From an uncultured Draconibacterium sp. (GTDB lineage Bacteria; Bacteroidota; Bacteroidia; Bacteroidales; Prolixibacteraceae), in assembly GCF_963677575.1 (NCBI RefSeq), contig NZ_OY782038.1, positions 2,979,501-3,043,500 on the forward strand: a stretch of DNA of 64,000 nt, read 5' to 3'. A program made the position numbers and the translations under genes. Below, piece by piece: positions 8,479-17,483 of the stretch (positions are counted from its first letter, which is position 1; the number at the start of each line of letters is the position of its first letter). A model generated the notes under the pieces. That model worked only from the letters and a program-made list of their open reading frames with translations, was not told the origin of the DNA and did not search any database.

Positions 8479-8606
8479 AAAATATTCACATCCTCTCATT
8501 CCTCCATGTTACTCCCTTAAATATTAATAATAGGAACACATGTGATTCCAATCTTGAACATAACCACCCATCCAACTGTTTCATTACAAACTTAAAACAG
8601 AAAAAA

Positions 8607-8795
8607 ATGAAAGGTAACGTAGGATCAATTGACAGGTTATTACGAATAATTGCAGGATTGATAATTGCTATTATCGGAGTTATTTTCGACAGCTGGTGGG
8701 GATTAATTGGCATTGTGCCATTAGCTACCGGAATTTTCAGGTTTTGTCCGTTGTATTTACCTTTAAACATTTCTACTACCGGAAATGATGAATAA
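8607..8795 (+). CDS. Small DUF2892 (YgaP-type) membrane protein
   Basis: 62 residues. The pattern MKGNVGSIDRLLRIIAGLII, a second hydrophobic segment (LIGIVPLATGIFRFCPLYLP) and a short polar tail match DUF2892, the two-helix membrane domain found alone or at the end of the rhodanese YgaP. Cys49 falls in the usual FCPLY position. The function of the isolated domain is unknown. It is free-standing between pgk and the beta-mannosidase, with ATG at 8607. Confidence 0.85.
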   Translation: MKGNVGSIDRLLRIIAGLIIAIIGVIFDSWWGLIGIVPLATGIFRFCPLYLPLNISTTGNDE

Positions 8796-9011
8796 ATTAC
8801 ATATTGAGGTTTGCCCATCTAACTTAAAACTACTTCATTAACAGTATTCATTTCAAAAGATACTGAACATTAAGTTCTTGTCCGTATTTTTCTTATTGTA
8901 TTTTACACATAAAGAGTTTCGAAAACAAGAATTTTAAATATATTTGGGCTCTTATCTTTAGGTTATTCTTGGTGTTTTTATCAATTTTGAAAACTAATAA
9001 ACTATTATACT

Positions 9012-11606
9012 ATGAATGCAATTAATCGCTGGCCGCTCCTGGCCATTTTTGCGCTACTCTTTTCGGTAGCTTGTACAACTAATGAATCCGGCCCCAACCT
9101 TATGATACAAAAAGAATTAAATACCAACTGGACCTTTAACCAAGTGGGTGAAGACGAATGGTTACCCGCAACAGTACCGGGAACAGTTCACACCGATTTG
9201 CTTGCCAACGACAAAATTGAAGATCCTTTTTATCGGTTAAACGAACTGGATCAGCAATGGATTGACAAAGTAGATTGGGAATACAAAAGCACTTTTACAG
9301 TTGACAAATCAATTTTGAATCGCGATAAAGTTGTTCTCGATTTTGAAGGACTCGATACGTATGCCGATGTTTCTGTGAACGGAGAAAAAGTACTTTCGGC
9401 TGATAACATGTTTCGCGAGTGGCAGGTTGATGTAAAAGACCTGTTAAAGGAAGGCGACAATGAAATTCATATTGTTTTCCGTTCGCCAATTGTTGAAGGA
9501 TTAAAAAAATATGATGCCAACGGATTTGTTTATCCCGGTGGAGAAAACGACCAGGCCGAACGTGGCCAGGTGGAAGGCAACAAACGCGTGAGTATTTACA
9601 CCCGTAAAGCCGGTTATCATTTTGGCTGGGACTGGGGACCACGTTTGGTAACCAGCGGCATTTGGAAACCAATTTACCTGAAAGCATGGGACAAGGCAAC
9701 CATTGAAAACCTGCAAATCGTTCAGCACGAAGTATCAGAAGAAAAAGCAACATTCACTGCCGTTTTCGAAGTAGACGCGGTTAAAAAAGCAAACGCCACC
9801 ATTTCAATTAATAACGATGGACAAAATCTTGCATCAGGCAAAATCAGTCTTACTCCGGGCGTAAACAAATATTCGGTTGATTTCGAAATTGCCAATCCTC
9901 AACTTTGGTGGACCAACGGTTTAGGCGAGGCACATTTATATAACCTGTCGGGCGTTTTGGATGTAAAAGGCCGCACTGTAACTGAAGATACCCGAATCGG
10001 AATTCGAACCCTTGAGTTGGTTCGCGAAAAAGACGATGACGGTACTTCGTTCTATTTCAAACTAAACGGTCACCCGGTATTTATGAAAGGAGCTAACTAT
10101 ATTCCGAACGATATGTTTTTGCCACGCGTAACAGACGAAAACTACCGTACTGTAATTGAAAGCGCCAAAAATGCCAACAACAATATGTTGCGTGTTTGGG
10201 GTGGCGGTATCTACGAAAACGATATTTTCTACGACCTGTGTGATGAGAACGGAATTCTGATTTGGCAAGACTTTATGTTTGCCTGCGCCATGTTCCCAAA
10301 TAATCCTGAGTTCCTCGACAACATTAAACACGAAGCGATCGATAATGTAAAACGTTTGCGCAACCACCCAAGTATTGCTCTGTGGTGTGGAAACAACGAA
10401 ATCCTGACCGCCTGGAACACCTGGGGCTGGAAAAAAATTGCAGAAGACCAGGGCGACGATGTACCGGATAAAGTATGGCAAGGTTATGTTGACATTTTCC
10501 ATAAAACACTGCCCGATGTGGTGAATGAATACGACCCTTCACGCAGCTACTGGGGTTCAAGTCCATCATCAGGACTTGGCGTACAAGCCGACCTTGTTAA
10601 TGGCGACGAACACTACTGGGGTGTTTGGTGGGCCAAAGAGCCATTCAGCACTTACGCCACTCACCTGGCGCGTTTTATGAGCGAATACGGATTCCAGAGT
10701 TTCCCGGAAATGGCGTCGGTGCGTAAATATGCAGAGTCGGAAGATTATGATATTTACTCGGAAGTAATGAAGTCGCACCAGCGCTCATCGATCGGTAACG
10801 GAACCATCGAATATTACATGCTTCAGGAATACAAAAAACCAAAAGATTTTGAGTCGTTCCTGTATGTAAACCATGTGCTACAAGCCGACGGTATTAAATT
10901 CGGTCTGGAAGGACACCGACGCGCAATGCCTTTCTGTATGGGTAGTTTGTACTGGCAAATTAACGATGTTTGGCCGGTTGCTTCGTGGAGTTCAACCGAC
11001 TACTACCAAAACTGGAAAGCCCTGCAATACTACGTAAAAAAAGGATTTAGCCAGGTTTTGGTTAGCCCGTACGAAGAAGGAATTAAGTTTAAAGTAGGTA
11101 TTGTAAACGACCGCCTTGAGCCTATTCAAGCTGAACTGCGCGTGCAAATGGTTGATTTCGACGGACAAGTGATTTGGGAAGAAGCTCACCTGGTGGATAT
11201 TCCTGCCAACTCGAGCGACGATTATTTCGATGTAAATAAAAACGAGTGGCGTTACAAATACAGAAGAAATCTGAAAAACGTTGTTTTCATCACCGAACTG
11301 GTTGAAAACGGAAAGGTAATTTCAAATAACAAATATTACTTCCTTCCATTTAAAAACCTGAGTGTTAAAGCTCCGGAAATTGAATATGCCATTACAAAAG
11401 CTGACAATGGTTTTGATATTGCATTAAAAACCGACAAGCTGGCTAAAAATCTTTACCTGCAAATTGGTGACGAAGAAGGTTTCTTCTCCGACAACTACTT
11501 TGATCTGCTGCCAAATGAGAAGGTATCGATTAATTTAAAAACGGATATTTCTGAAGAAAAACTGAACGAGGTACTGAGCATCCGTACTTTGGATGATGCT
11601 TTTTAA
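9012..11606 (+). CDS. Beta-mannosidase lipoprotein (GH2)
   Basis: 864 residues. N-terminal lipoprotein signal with Cys21 in LLFSVAC, so the enzyme is likely membrane-anchored. The GH2 domain order is seen: sugar-binding jelly roll, Ig-like domain, TIM barrel, and C-terminal beta domains. The acid/base Glu463 is in the motif WCGNNE and the nucleophile Glu558 in SEYGFQSFP, both typical of beta-mannosidases. LNGHPVFMKGANYIPNDMF is also characteristic. It releases terminal beta-mannose from manno-oligosaccharides or N-glycan cores. It is not in a visible polysaccharide utilization locus: no SusC/SusD pair is nearby. Confidence 0.95.
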   Translation: MNAINRWPLLAIFALLFSVACTTNESGPNLMIQKELNTNWTFNQVGEDEWLPATVPGTVHTDLLANDKIEDPFYRLNELDQQWIDKVDWEYKSTFTVDKSILNRDKVVLDFEGLDTYADVSVNGEKVLSADNMFREWQVDVKDLLKEGDNEIHIVFRSPIVEGLKKYDANGFVYPGGENDQAERGQVEGNKRVSIYTRKAGYHFGWDWGPRLVTSGIWKPIYLKAWDKATIENLQIVQHEVSEEKATFTAVFEVDAVKKANATISINNDGQNLASGKISLTPGVNKYSVDFEIANPQLWWTNGLGEAHLYNLSGVLDVKGRTVTEDTRIGIRTLELVREKDDDGTSFYFKLNGHPVFMKGANYIPNDMFLPRVTDENYRTVIESAKNANNNMLRVWGGGIYENDIFYDLCDENGILIWQDFMFACAMFPNNPEFLDNIKHEAIDNVKRLRNHPSIALWCGNNEILTAWNTWGWKKIAEDQGDDVPDKVWQGYVDIFHKTLPDVVNEYDPSRSYWGSSPSSGLGVQADLVNGDEHYWGVWWAKEPFSTYATHLARFMSEYGFQSFPEMASVRKYAESEDYDIYSEVMKSHQRSSIGNGTIEYYMLQEYKKPKDFESFLYVNHVLQADGIKFGLEGHRRAMPFCMGSLYWQINDVWPVASWSSTDYYQNWKALQYYVKKGFSQVLVSPYEEGIKFKVGIVNDRLEPIQAELRVQMVDFDGQVIWEEAHLVDIPANSSDDYFDVNKNEWRYKYRRNLKNVVFITELVENGKVISNNKYYFLPFKNLSVKAPEIEYAITKADNGFDIALKTDKLAKNLYLQIGDEEGFFSDNYFDLLPNEKVSINLKTDISEEKLNEVLSIRTLDDAF

Positions 11607-11619
11607 GAAATGATATTTT

Positions 11620-11738
11620 AGGATGTTCAGTAAGTAAGTTGGCAACGTCATTCTGAACTTGTTTCAGAATCTTATTCGATTAGACCCTGAAACAAGTTCA
11701 GGGTGACGTTCTCAATGGTTTCACTTTATGAACATCCT
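11620..11738. repeat. Long nested hairpin repeat, family A copy 2
   Basis: A perfect outer 10-bp inverted repeat (AGGATGTTCA at 11620-11629, TGAACATCCT at 11729-11738) encloses an inner hairpin with arms GTCATTCTGAACTTGTTTCA and TGAAACAAGTTCAGGGTGAC. The inner core matches the one at 531-597, while the outer repeats differ. A T-rich tract follows, so it may terminate the beta-mannosidase transcript. Confidence 0.8.
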
Positions 11739-11819
11739 TTTCTTTTGTTGACACCCCGCTGTTTAAAACAAATCCTCACGCACAGACTTATTCAATTTCA
11801 ATTTCCCGACCTTTAAGCT

Positions 11820-12347
11820 ATGAACTTACTTATTGTACTCTTTTTTAGCATTCTGTCTATTTTCATTGGTAAACCGACCGAGAAAACCGAAGTGTACCTG
11901 GAAAAAGGAGGCCAGCTGATCGCTTTTCAGGCAACCGGCGAAAAAGGGAAAGTAAGCTTTAAATACCTCGACGAAGGCAGCTACAAGTTGCTTTTGGTTT
12001 TTCCGCAACAAGAGGGTAAATACATTAAAGAAAAGCCCAAACACGAAACCATGACCAAAGCCACTTACAATCCTAAAAACAAAACCTATTACTACCAGGG
12101 AACAGAAGGATTTTTCTCCATAAAATTCAGAGATCTTTCAAGGATTAAAAGCGATAATTTTTCGGCAATATTCAGGGAAGAGCAAGATGGTGAAGACAAA
12201 TTTAATGCGGTTGCAGAATTTGGTATTCACAATGCCGGCGGATCAATCGGAGTTTTTGTAGAAGCAATAACAGCCGCTCAATTCAAAAAAGCTGCGGATA
12301 AAAATGGACAGGATATTTCAACTCAATCCATTCGGGGAATAAAATAA
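11820..12347 (+). CDS. Secreted or anchored protein of unknown function
   Basis: 175 residues, not recognised. The N-terminus (MNLLIVLFFSILSIFIG) is a signal peptide or single membrane anchor. The following part, EVYLEKGGQLIAFQATGEKG and FKYLDEGSYKLLLVFP, resembles a prealbumin/carboxypeptidase-regulatory-like beta fold in which a value is carried into a small beta sandwich. The rest is rich in Lys, Tyr and Phe. It is flanked on both sides by hairpin repeats, with the stop only 2 bp from the family B copy. No operon partner. Confidence 0.65.
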   Translation: MNLLIVLFFSILSIFIGKPTEKTEVYLEKGGQLIAFQATGEKGKVSFKYLDEGSYKLLLVFPQQEGKYIKEKPKHETMTKATYNPKNKTYYYQGTEGFFSIKFRDLSRIKSDNFSAIFREEQDGEDKFNAVAEFGIHNAGGSIGVFVEAITAAQFKKAADKNGQDISTQSIRGIK

Positions 12348-12349
12348 AA

Positions 12350-12433
12350 TGTCATTTCGAAGGAGGTACGACTGAGAAATCTGTCACTTTAGAGATTAAA
12401 AGCAACAGATTTCTCACTTCGTTCGAAATGACA
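12350..12433. repeat. 84-bp hairpin repeat, family B copy 2
   Basis: Starts TGTCATTTCGAAGGAG and ends GTTCGAAATGACA; inner arms GAGAAATCTGT and ACAGATTTCTCAC pair. Same length as the copy at 2274-2357 with a variable loop. It lies exactly between two convergent genes and may serve both as a terminator. Confidence 0.85.
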
Positions 12434-12439
12434 AATTAT

Positions 12440-13627
12440 TTAAATAATTCCCAATTCTTTGCCCACTTTAATAAAAGCATCAACAGCCCTGTCGATTTCC
12501 TCCGGCGAATGGGCAGCCGACAGTTGAACGCGAATTCGTGCTTTTCCGCGAGGAACAACAGGGAAACAGAACCCAATAACATAAACGCCCTCTTTTAACA
12601 GTTTATCGGCAAATTTAATAGCCAGCGGCTCATCGTAAACCATCACCGGAACAATCGCGGTGTCTCCTTTTACCAAATCGAAACCTGCAGCTTCCATTTT
12701 ACTGCGGAAATGTTGAGCATTTGCCATTGTTTTAGCGGGCAGATCGGCTCCACCCGAAAGCATTTCGATTACTTTTAATGTTGCTCCAACAGTTGCAGGC
12801 GCCAAAGTATTCGAGAATAAATACGGACGCGAACGTTGACGTAACATATCAATAATTTCACGACGACCCGATGTACAACCTCCGTTTCCACCACCCATAG
12901 CTTTTCCGAAAGTGGTTGTTATAATATCAATTTCACCCAATAAATCGTAATGCTCGGCAGTACCACGACCAGTTTTTCCGATGTAACCGGTGGCGTGCGA
13001 ATCATCGACCATTACCAGTGCATCGTATTTTTTAGCCAGCTTAACAATGTCGGGCAAGTTGGCAATATCTCCGTCCATAGAGAAAACACCGTCGGTTACA
13101 ATTAACCGGTATTTCGCGCCCGATGCATCTTTTAAACACTGCTCCAGCTCTGTCATATCAGAGTGTTTATAACGAAAACGTTGCGCCTTACACAAACGCA
13201 CCCCGTCGATAATCGAAGCATGGTTCAACTCATCAGAAATAATGGCTGATTCAGCACCTAAAAGTGGCTCAAAAACTCCGCCGTTGGCATCAAAACAGGC
13301 ACAGTACAAAATCGTGTCTTCAGTTCCCAAAAACTCAGAAACCTTTTCTTCCAACTGCTTGTGTATAGATTGTGTTCCACAAATAAAACGCACTGAAGAA
13401 AGTCCAAATCCCCAGTCGTTCATAATGTCTTGCGCAGCTTTAACTACCTCAGGATTGTTGGCCAGTCCCAGGTAATTGTTGGCACAAAAATTCAGCACCG
13501 ACTCTCCGGTCGACACCGCAATTTCAGAACTTTGCGACGTTGTAATAATACGTTCGCTTTTATATAATCCCTGCTCTTTTAATTCTTCTAGCGTGTTTCT
13601 TAGGTCGTTCTTAATTTTTCCGTACAT
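12440..13627 (-). CDS. kbl: Glycine C-acetyltransferase (2-amino-3-ketobutyrate CoA ligase)
   Basis: 395 residues, PLP enzyme of the alpha-oxoamine synthase family. It converts 2-amino-3-ketobutyrate and CoA to glycine and acetyl-CoA in threonine breakdown. Key features are NFCANNYLGLANNP near the N-terminus, VDDSHATGYIGKTGRGT, and the PLP-lysine motif TFGKAMGGGNGG around residue 243. The N-terminus MYGKIKNDLRNTLEEL is typical of Kbl, which separates it from BioF or serine palmitoyltransferase. No threonine dehydrogenase is adjacent. ATG start. Confidence 0.93.
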   Translation of the reverse strand: MYGKIKNDLRNTLEELKEQGLYKSERIITTSQSSEIAVSTGESVLNFCANNYLGLANNPEVVKAAQDIMNDWGFGLSSVRFICGTQSIHKQLEEKVSEFLGTEDTILYCACFDANGGVFEPLLGAESAIISDELNHASIIDGVRLCKAQRFRYKHSDMTELEQCLKDASGAKYRLIVTDGVFSMDGDIANLPDIVKLAKKYDALVMVDDSHATGYIGKTGRGTAEHYDLLGEIDIITTTFGKAMGGGNGGCTSGRREIIDMLRQRSRPYLFSNTLAPATVGATLKVIEMLSGGADLPAKTMANAQHFRSKMEAAGFDLVKGDTAIVPVMVYDEPLAIKFADKLLKEGVYVIGFCFPVVPRGKARIRVQLSAAHSPEEIDRAVDAFIKVGKELGII

Positions 13628-13797
13628 GATTTCGATTGTTTTAAACTTTACACAAAGTAATGGAAAGCAATAGTATTAAACATTGATAAAAGGCAGATTA
13701 TGGTACTCAATAGACAATTGTCAAATTTGCAATAGGCAATAGAAAAAGCCTCTGGTTAAGCGGTTACCTACTGCGAATTTGCTTACTGCCGATTGCT

Positions 13798-14190
13798 TTA
13801 CCTTCCTCCCCTTGGCATATATTTTCCCGGATGCTCAACCATATGATTCAATAAACGGCCAACTTCTTCCGATTTCTCAATTAGACCTTTATAAGCCTTC
13901 TCCGATATATAATTACACTCCACTGCAAAATCCAATGACACCTGTGTTTCTGTATTCTCCATATCCGAATCACTCATCTTACTCTAAAAATGCTTTGGGT
14001 ATTGCCGTTTACGATATCCTTCGCCAATTGCCCGACAAACTGCACGCGAGGATCGTCTTACCTGATCTGTTAACTCATATTTTTCTTCTGCAGGAAAGTT
14101 TTTTGTTATTTCAAAAATCTCCATAGCCAAAGCAAAAGCCTTTGAATAAACCGTTAAGCCACGAAATCCTGTTTTAGTTGTTTGTTGCAT
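13798..14190 (-). pseudogene. Four-helix-bundle (23S rRNA IVP-like) gene with in-frame amber stop
   Basis: The frame from the ATG at 14190 reads 68 residues (MQQTTKTGFRGLTVYSKAFA, later VRRSSRAVCRAIGEGYRKRQ, YPKHF), meets TAG at 13984-13986, then continues in the same frame: SKMSDSDMENTETQVSLDFA and on to a natural TAA at 13798-13800. The joined product of about 130 residues matches the four-helix-bundle family (S23/IVP), whose members read PKHF-x-SKxxDADxENxETQ at this point. A single base change (for example TTG to TAG) explains the break. An intact relative is at 44047-44406. No function is firmly known for the family. Confidence 0.85.
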
Positions 14191-14301
14191 CGGAAGTTAT
14201 TTTTCCAATCAAATTACTAAAAGTATCCTATACGACCAATATTATCGACTTCAATTTGTCTATTGAATTTTGCTTATTGCCTACTAATAACACAAGATTC
14301 T

Positions 14302-14309
14302 TATCTTTG
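14302..14309 (+). promoter_or_regulatory. Probable -7 element for gltX
   Basis: TATCTTTG, a perfect TAnnTTTG match, with TTG at 14277-14279 as a possible -33 element (22 bp gap). The gltX ATG follows 22 bp downstream. Confidence 0.6.
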
Positions 14310-14331
14310 CACCGAATAAAAAAACGACAGA

Positions 14332-15858
14332 ATGAGCGACAAAAAAGTACGGGTACGATTTGCCCCAAGTCCAACCGGACCGTTGCATATGGGCGGTGTG
14401 CGAACAGCTTTATTTAATTACCTGTTTGCAAAGAAACACGGTGGCGAATTTATACTCCGAATTGAAGATACCGACCAAACCCGTTTTGTTCCGGGTGCCG
14501 AAGATTACATTATTGAAAGTCTGAACTGGTGCGGATTAACACCGGTTGAAGGCCCTGGGATTGGAGGCGATTTTGGCCCATACCGTCAGAGCGAAAGAAA
14601 AGAGTTGTATAAAAAATATGCCGACCAGCTGGTAGAAAGCGGTTGGGCATATTATGCTTTTGACACTCCTGAAGAAATTGATGCGTTACGCAAAGACGCC
14701 GAAGCCAGTAAAGAAACTTTCTCGTACGGAATTGGCACACGCGACAAGCTAAATAACTCGCTCAAATTATCAGAAGAAGAAGTTCAGCAAAAAATAGCAG
14801 CGGGCGAAGCTTATGTCATTCGCTTTAAAATGCTTGCAGATACCGACGTTTCGGAAGACGACCTTATTCGTGGTAACGTGACTTTTAACACCACAAAAAG
14901 TCTCGACGACAAGGTGCTTTTTAAGTCGGATGGAATGCCAACTTACCACCTTGCCAATGTGGTTGATGACCATTTAATGGAAATCTCGCACGTTATCCGC
15001 GGCGAAGAGTGGTTGCCATCGATGCCGCTGCACGTTTTATTATACAAAGCTTTGGGCTGGGAAGAAACCAAACCACGTTTTGCGCACCTTCCACTAATTT
15101 TGAAACCGGTTGGAAAAGGCAAACTCAGCAAACGCGATGGCGACAAACTGGGATTCCCGGTATTTCCGTTGTTGTGGACTGATCCAAAAACCGGTGATGT
15201 ATCACGCGGATACCGCGAAGACGGTTATTTCCCTGAAGCGTTTATCAACTTACTAGCTTTATTGGGCTGGAACCCGGGAACTGAGCAGGAATTCTTCTCG
15301 CTGGAAGAACTGGGAGAAATCTTCAGTCTTGAGCGCGTGGTGAAATCAGGATCACGTTTCGATCCGGAAAAAGCAAAGTGGTTCAACAAACATTATTTCC
15401 AGGAAAAATCGGTTGAGGAACTTTCGGAATTATTCAAACCTGTACTCGATGAAAAAGGAGTTGAAGCCAGCGATGAAAAAGTAAATGCGGTAGTTGCAGA
15501 GATTAAAGAACGTTGCGAGTTTGTTGCCGAATTGTGGGACCAAAGCAGTTACTTCTTTGAGGCTCCAACTGAGTACGACGCAAAAACAGTAAAAAAACGC
15601 TGGAAAGAAAATACATCAGGACAACTGACTGAAATTGTAAACGTTTTTGAAACTGTTGAAAGTTGGAAAGCTGATGCCATTAAAGAAGTTTTCTCATCTT
15701 TTATGACTGAAAAAGAATGGGGATTTGGCGCCATTATGAATCCGCTGCGTTTGGCACTTGTTGGCGGAAATATGGGACCTGACCTGTTTGTAATTTGCGA
15801 GCTGCTGGGTAAAGACGAAAGCATTGCCCGCATAAAAACAGCAATTGAGAAAATATAA
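14332..15858 (+). CDS. gltX: Glutamyl-tRNA synthetase
   Basis: 508 residues, class I synthetase that charges tRNA-Glu. The HIGH-type motif lies in RFAPSPTGPLHMGGVRTALF near the N-terminus and the KMSKS-type motif is KLSKRDG around 263-269. Family marks RIEDTDQTRFVPGAEDYI and HVIRGEEWLPSMPLH are intact, and the C-terminal anticodon-binding helical domain is complete. No GlnRS-specific feature was seen. ATG start just after a good promoter motif. Confidence 0.97.
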   Translation: MSDKKVRVRFAPSPTGPLHMGGVRTALFNYLFAKKHGGEFILRIEDTDQTRFVPGAEDYIIESLNWCGLTPVEGPGIGGDFGPYRQSERKELYKKYADQLVESGWAYYAFDTPEEIDALRKDAEASKETFSYGIGTRDKLNNSLKLSEEEVQQKIAAGEAYVIRFKMLADTDVSEDDLIRGNVTFNTTKSLDDKVLFKSDGMPTYHLANVVDDHLMEISHVIRGEEWLPSMPLHVLLYKALGWEETKPRFAHLPLILKPVGKGKLSKRDGDKLGFPVFPLLWTDPKTGDVSRGYREDGYFPEAFINLLALLGWNPGTEQEFFSLEELGEIFSLERVVKSGSRFDPEKAKWFNKHYFQEKSVEELSELFKPVLDEKGVEASDEKVNAVVAEIKERCEFVAELWDQSSYFFEAPTEYDAKTVKKRWKENTSGQLTEIVNVFETVESWKADAIKEVFSSFMTEKEWGFGAIMNPLRLALVGGNMGPDLFVICELLGKDESIARIKTAIEKI

Positions 15859-15887
15859 AACCCGCTTTTGTTTCTCCCCTTTATTGC

Positions 15888-15955
15888 AATTATCCGTGAA
15901 ATTTTAAAGTCTCGTTTTAAAAATTCACGGATAATTTGTATATTTCACCGTGAAA
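15888..15955 (+). promoter_or_regulatory. Palindromic operator region before the DUF4143 ATPase
   Basis: A perfect 13-bp inverted repeat (AATTATCCGTGAA at 15888-15900, TTCACGGATAATT at 15924-15936) continues inward with seven more pairs, giving a stem of about 20 bp. It is followed by a second palindrome TTTCACcGTGAAA at 15943-15955. The CCGTGAA half-site recurs in each. A TATATTTC sequence (15939-15946), close to a -7 element, overlaps the second palindrome, so a bound repressor would block the promoter. The bound protein is unknown. Confidence 0.6.
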
Positions 15956-15971
15956 TTCTAAAATTACAGTG

Positions 15972-17141
15972 ATGGGTACATTTCTGCGAAAACTGTTTAA
16001 AGAAGTACAAAACTCTCTTACTTACTTCCCGATAGTAGCAATAATTGGCCCCAGGCAAGTTGGAAAAACAACCTTGATTAAGCAGTTAATTACCAACACA
16101 AAGGAAGAATGTATTTACCTGGATTTAGAGCGGGCATCTGATTTGAACAAACTAACGGATGCCGAACTATTCTTTTCGCAAAACCGCGAGAAATTAATAA
16201 TTATCGATGAAATTCAACTCAAAGAAGACCTTTACCCACTTTTAAGATCGCTGGTTGACGAAACCCGCAAACCGGGGCAATTTATTCTACTGGGTTCAGC
16301 ATCGCCCGATTTAATTCGCAACAGCTCGGAAACTTTGGCTGGCAGAATTGCCTATCTCCGCCTATTCCCATTTGCCCTTGAAGAACTACCATCAAACATA
16401 AGCCAAACAAACTTATGGATAAATGGAGGGTTTCCGGATGCTTTACTTGCCCCCACTCCTGATTTAACATGGCAATGGACTGAAAATTTTATTCACACCT
16501 ATTTGAACCGCGATTTATTACAACTGGGGCTAAATGCACCGAGCCGTACAATCCGAAACCTTTGGTCGATGCTGGCACATTCGAGCGGACAAATATTAAA
16601 TGCCTCAACATTAGCCAATTCACTGGGACTTTCCTCTCCAACCATCAATAAGTATATCGATTTTCTTGAAGGGGCTTTTCTTATTTACAGCCTGCAGGCT
16701 TTTGCCCCAAACATGAAAAAGCGCATTGTTAAGAGGCCCAAGATATACCTGACCGATACCGGTATCCTTCATCACTTAATCGGGGTAGAAAACTTTAATG
16801 AATTAGCCGGGCATCCGGGCTTAGGGCCATCGTGGGAAACGTTTGTTTTAACCCAGATTTTAGCAGAAAAGAAAAAAACGTTAAAGTTATTCTTTTATCG
16901 GACCCACCACGGTGCAGAAGTTGATTTTGTAATTACAAAAGGAGAAAAAGTATTAGCAAGTATTGAAGTTAAATTTACAAATTCGCCAAAACTGAGTAAG
17001 GGAAATTATATTGCATTTGAAGATTTAAATTCCCCTGCAAACTTTGTAATAACACCATCCTCCGACAATTATTTGATCAATAAAAATGTTAGAGCATGCT
17101 CTCTAAAAACGTTCATAAAAGACTATTTATCAGTGCTATAG
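15972..17141 (+). CDS. AAA-type ATPase with DUF4143 domain
   Basis: 389 residues from ATG 15972; a GTG at 15969 is a possible alternative. The AAA_14 ATPase has Walker A GPRQVGKTT at 26-34 and Walker B KLIIIDEIQ near 75-83, plus the sensor segment FILLGSASPDL and the LAGRIAYLRLFPFALEEL motif. The C-terminal DUF4143 half ends with GAEVDFVI and ASIEVKF, the acidic and E-x-K elements of a PD-(D/E)XK-like core. Such proteins are common, often horizontally spread, and their function is not established. The strong palindromes before it suggest self-contained regulation. A terminator follows. Confidence 0.88.
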   Translation: MGTFLRKLFKEVQNSLTYFPIVAIIGPRQVGKTTLIKQLITNTKEECIYLDLERASDLNKLTDAELFFSQNREKLIIIDEIQLKEDLYPLLRSLVDETRKPGQFILLGSASPDLIRNSSETLAGRIAYLRLFPFALEELPSNISQTNLWINGGFPDALLAPTPDLTWQWTENFIHTYLNRDLLQLGLNAPSRTIRNLWSMLAHSSGQILNASTLANSLGLSSPTINKYIDFLEGAFLIYSLQAFAPNMKKRIVKRPKIYLTDTGILHHLIGVENFNELAGHPGLGPSWETFVLTQILAEKKKTLKLFFYRTHHGAEVDFVITKGEKVLASIEVKFTNSPKLSKGNYIAFEDLNSPANFVITPSSDNYLINKNVRACSLKTFIKDYLSVL

Positions 17142-17160
17142 ATATGCAATTTGCTCCAAT

Positions 17161-17193
17161 AAAAAAACCGGCTTGTAAAAAGCCGGTTTTTTT
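17161..17193. terminator. Bidirectional rho-independent terminator
   Basis: A-run, AACCGGCTT, loop GTAA, AAGCCGGTT, T-run. Symmetric, so it can end both the DUF4143 gene from the left and the five-gene minus-strand operon from the right. Confidence 0.92.
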
Positions 17194-17214
17194 GTAACCA
17201 GAACTTACTCTACA

Positions 17215-17460
17215 TTACTTTTTCTTTTTCTTCATAAAAAAGAAAACAGCCGCCGCGATAACTACAACTGCAACAACAATAATGATTACAGTTGAGTTTG
17301 AACCTGAAGCTTGCTCAACTCCGGTTAGCGGAGCCTCTTCCAAATACGAACTGTCCTGAGCACCCAAATTATCAATGTATGTTCCCTGGTCTTGCGCCAT
17401 TAGCAACATTGTTGGTAAACTCATGATGAACAATCCGATCATTGCAATTACTCTCTTCAT
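17215..17460 (-). CDS. Small tail-anchored envelope protein
   Basis: 81 residues, not recognised. N-terminal signal peptide (MKRVIAMIGLFIMSLPTMLL, cut near MAQ), a short acidic/Ser-rich exposed segment, one strong transmembrane helix of Val, Ile and Ala (about 58-75) and a terminal run of Lys. Predicted topology is periplasmic loop with a cytoplasmic Lys tail. It is the last gene of a tightly spaced operon, 23 bp after the GT-C-like gene, and ends at the terminator at 17161-17193. Its size and position suggest an accessory subunit of the membrane enzymes upstream. Confidence 0.7.
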   Translation of the reverse strand: MKRVIAMIGLFIMSLPTMLLMAQDQGTYIDNLGAQDSSYLEEAPLTGVEQASGSNSTVIIIVVAVVVIAAAVFFFMKKKKK

Positions 17461-17483
17461 TTTTCTAAATTTTTAAATTCGTA

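Noticed and set aside
8486..8818. 110-residue minus-strand open frame over the DUF2892 gene
   Set aside because: The plus-strand product has a clear family match; this frame does not.
9012..12347. Polysaccharide utilization locus around the beta-mannosidase
   Set aside because: No SusC/SusD pair, sigma/anti-sigma or hybrid two-component regulator nearby; the gene appears to stand alone.
13779..14126. 115-residue plus-strand open frame over the broken four-helix-bundle gene
   Set aside because: The minus strand carries the conserved protein pattern across the amber codon; this frame is its shadow.
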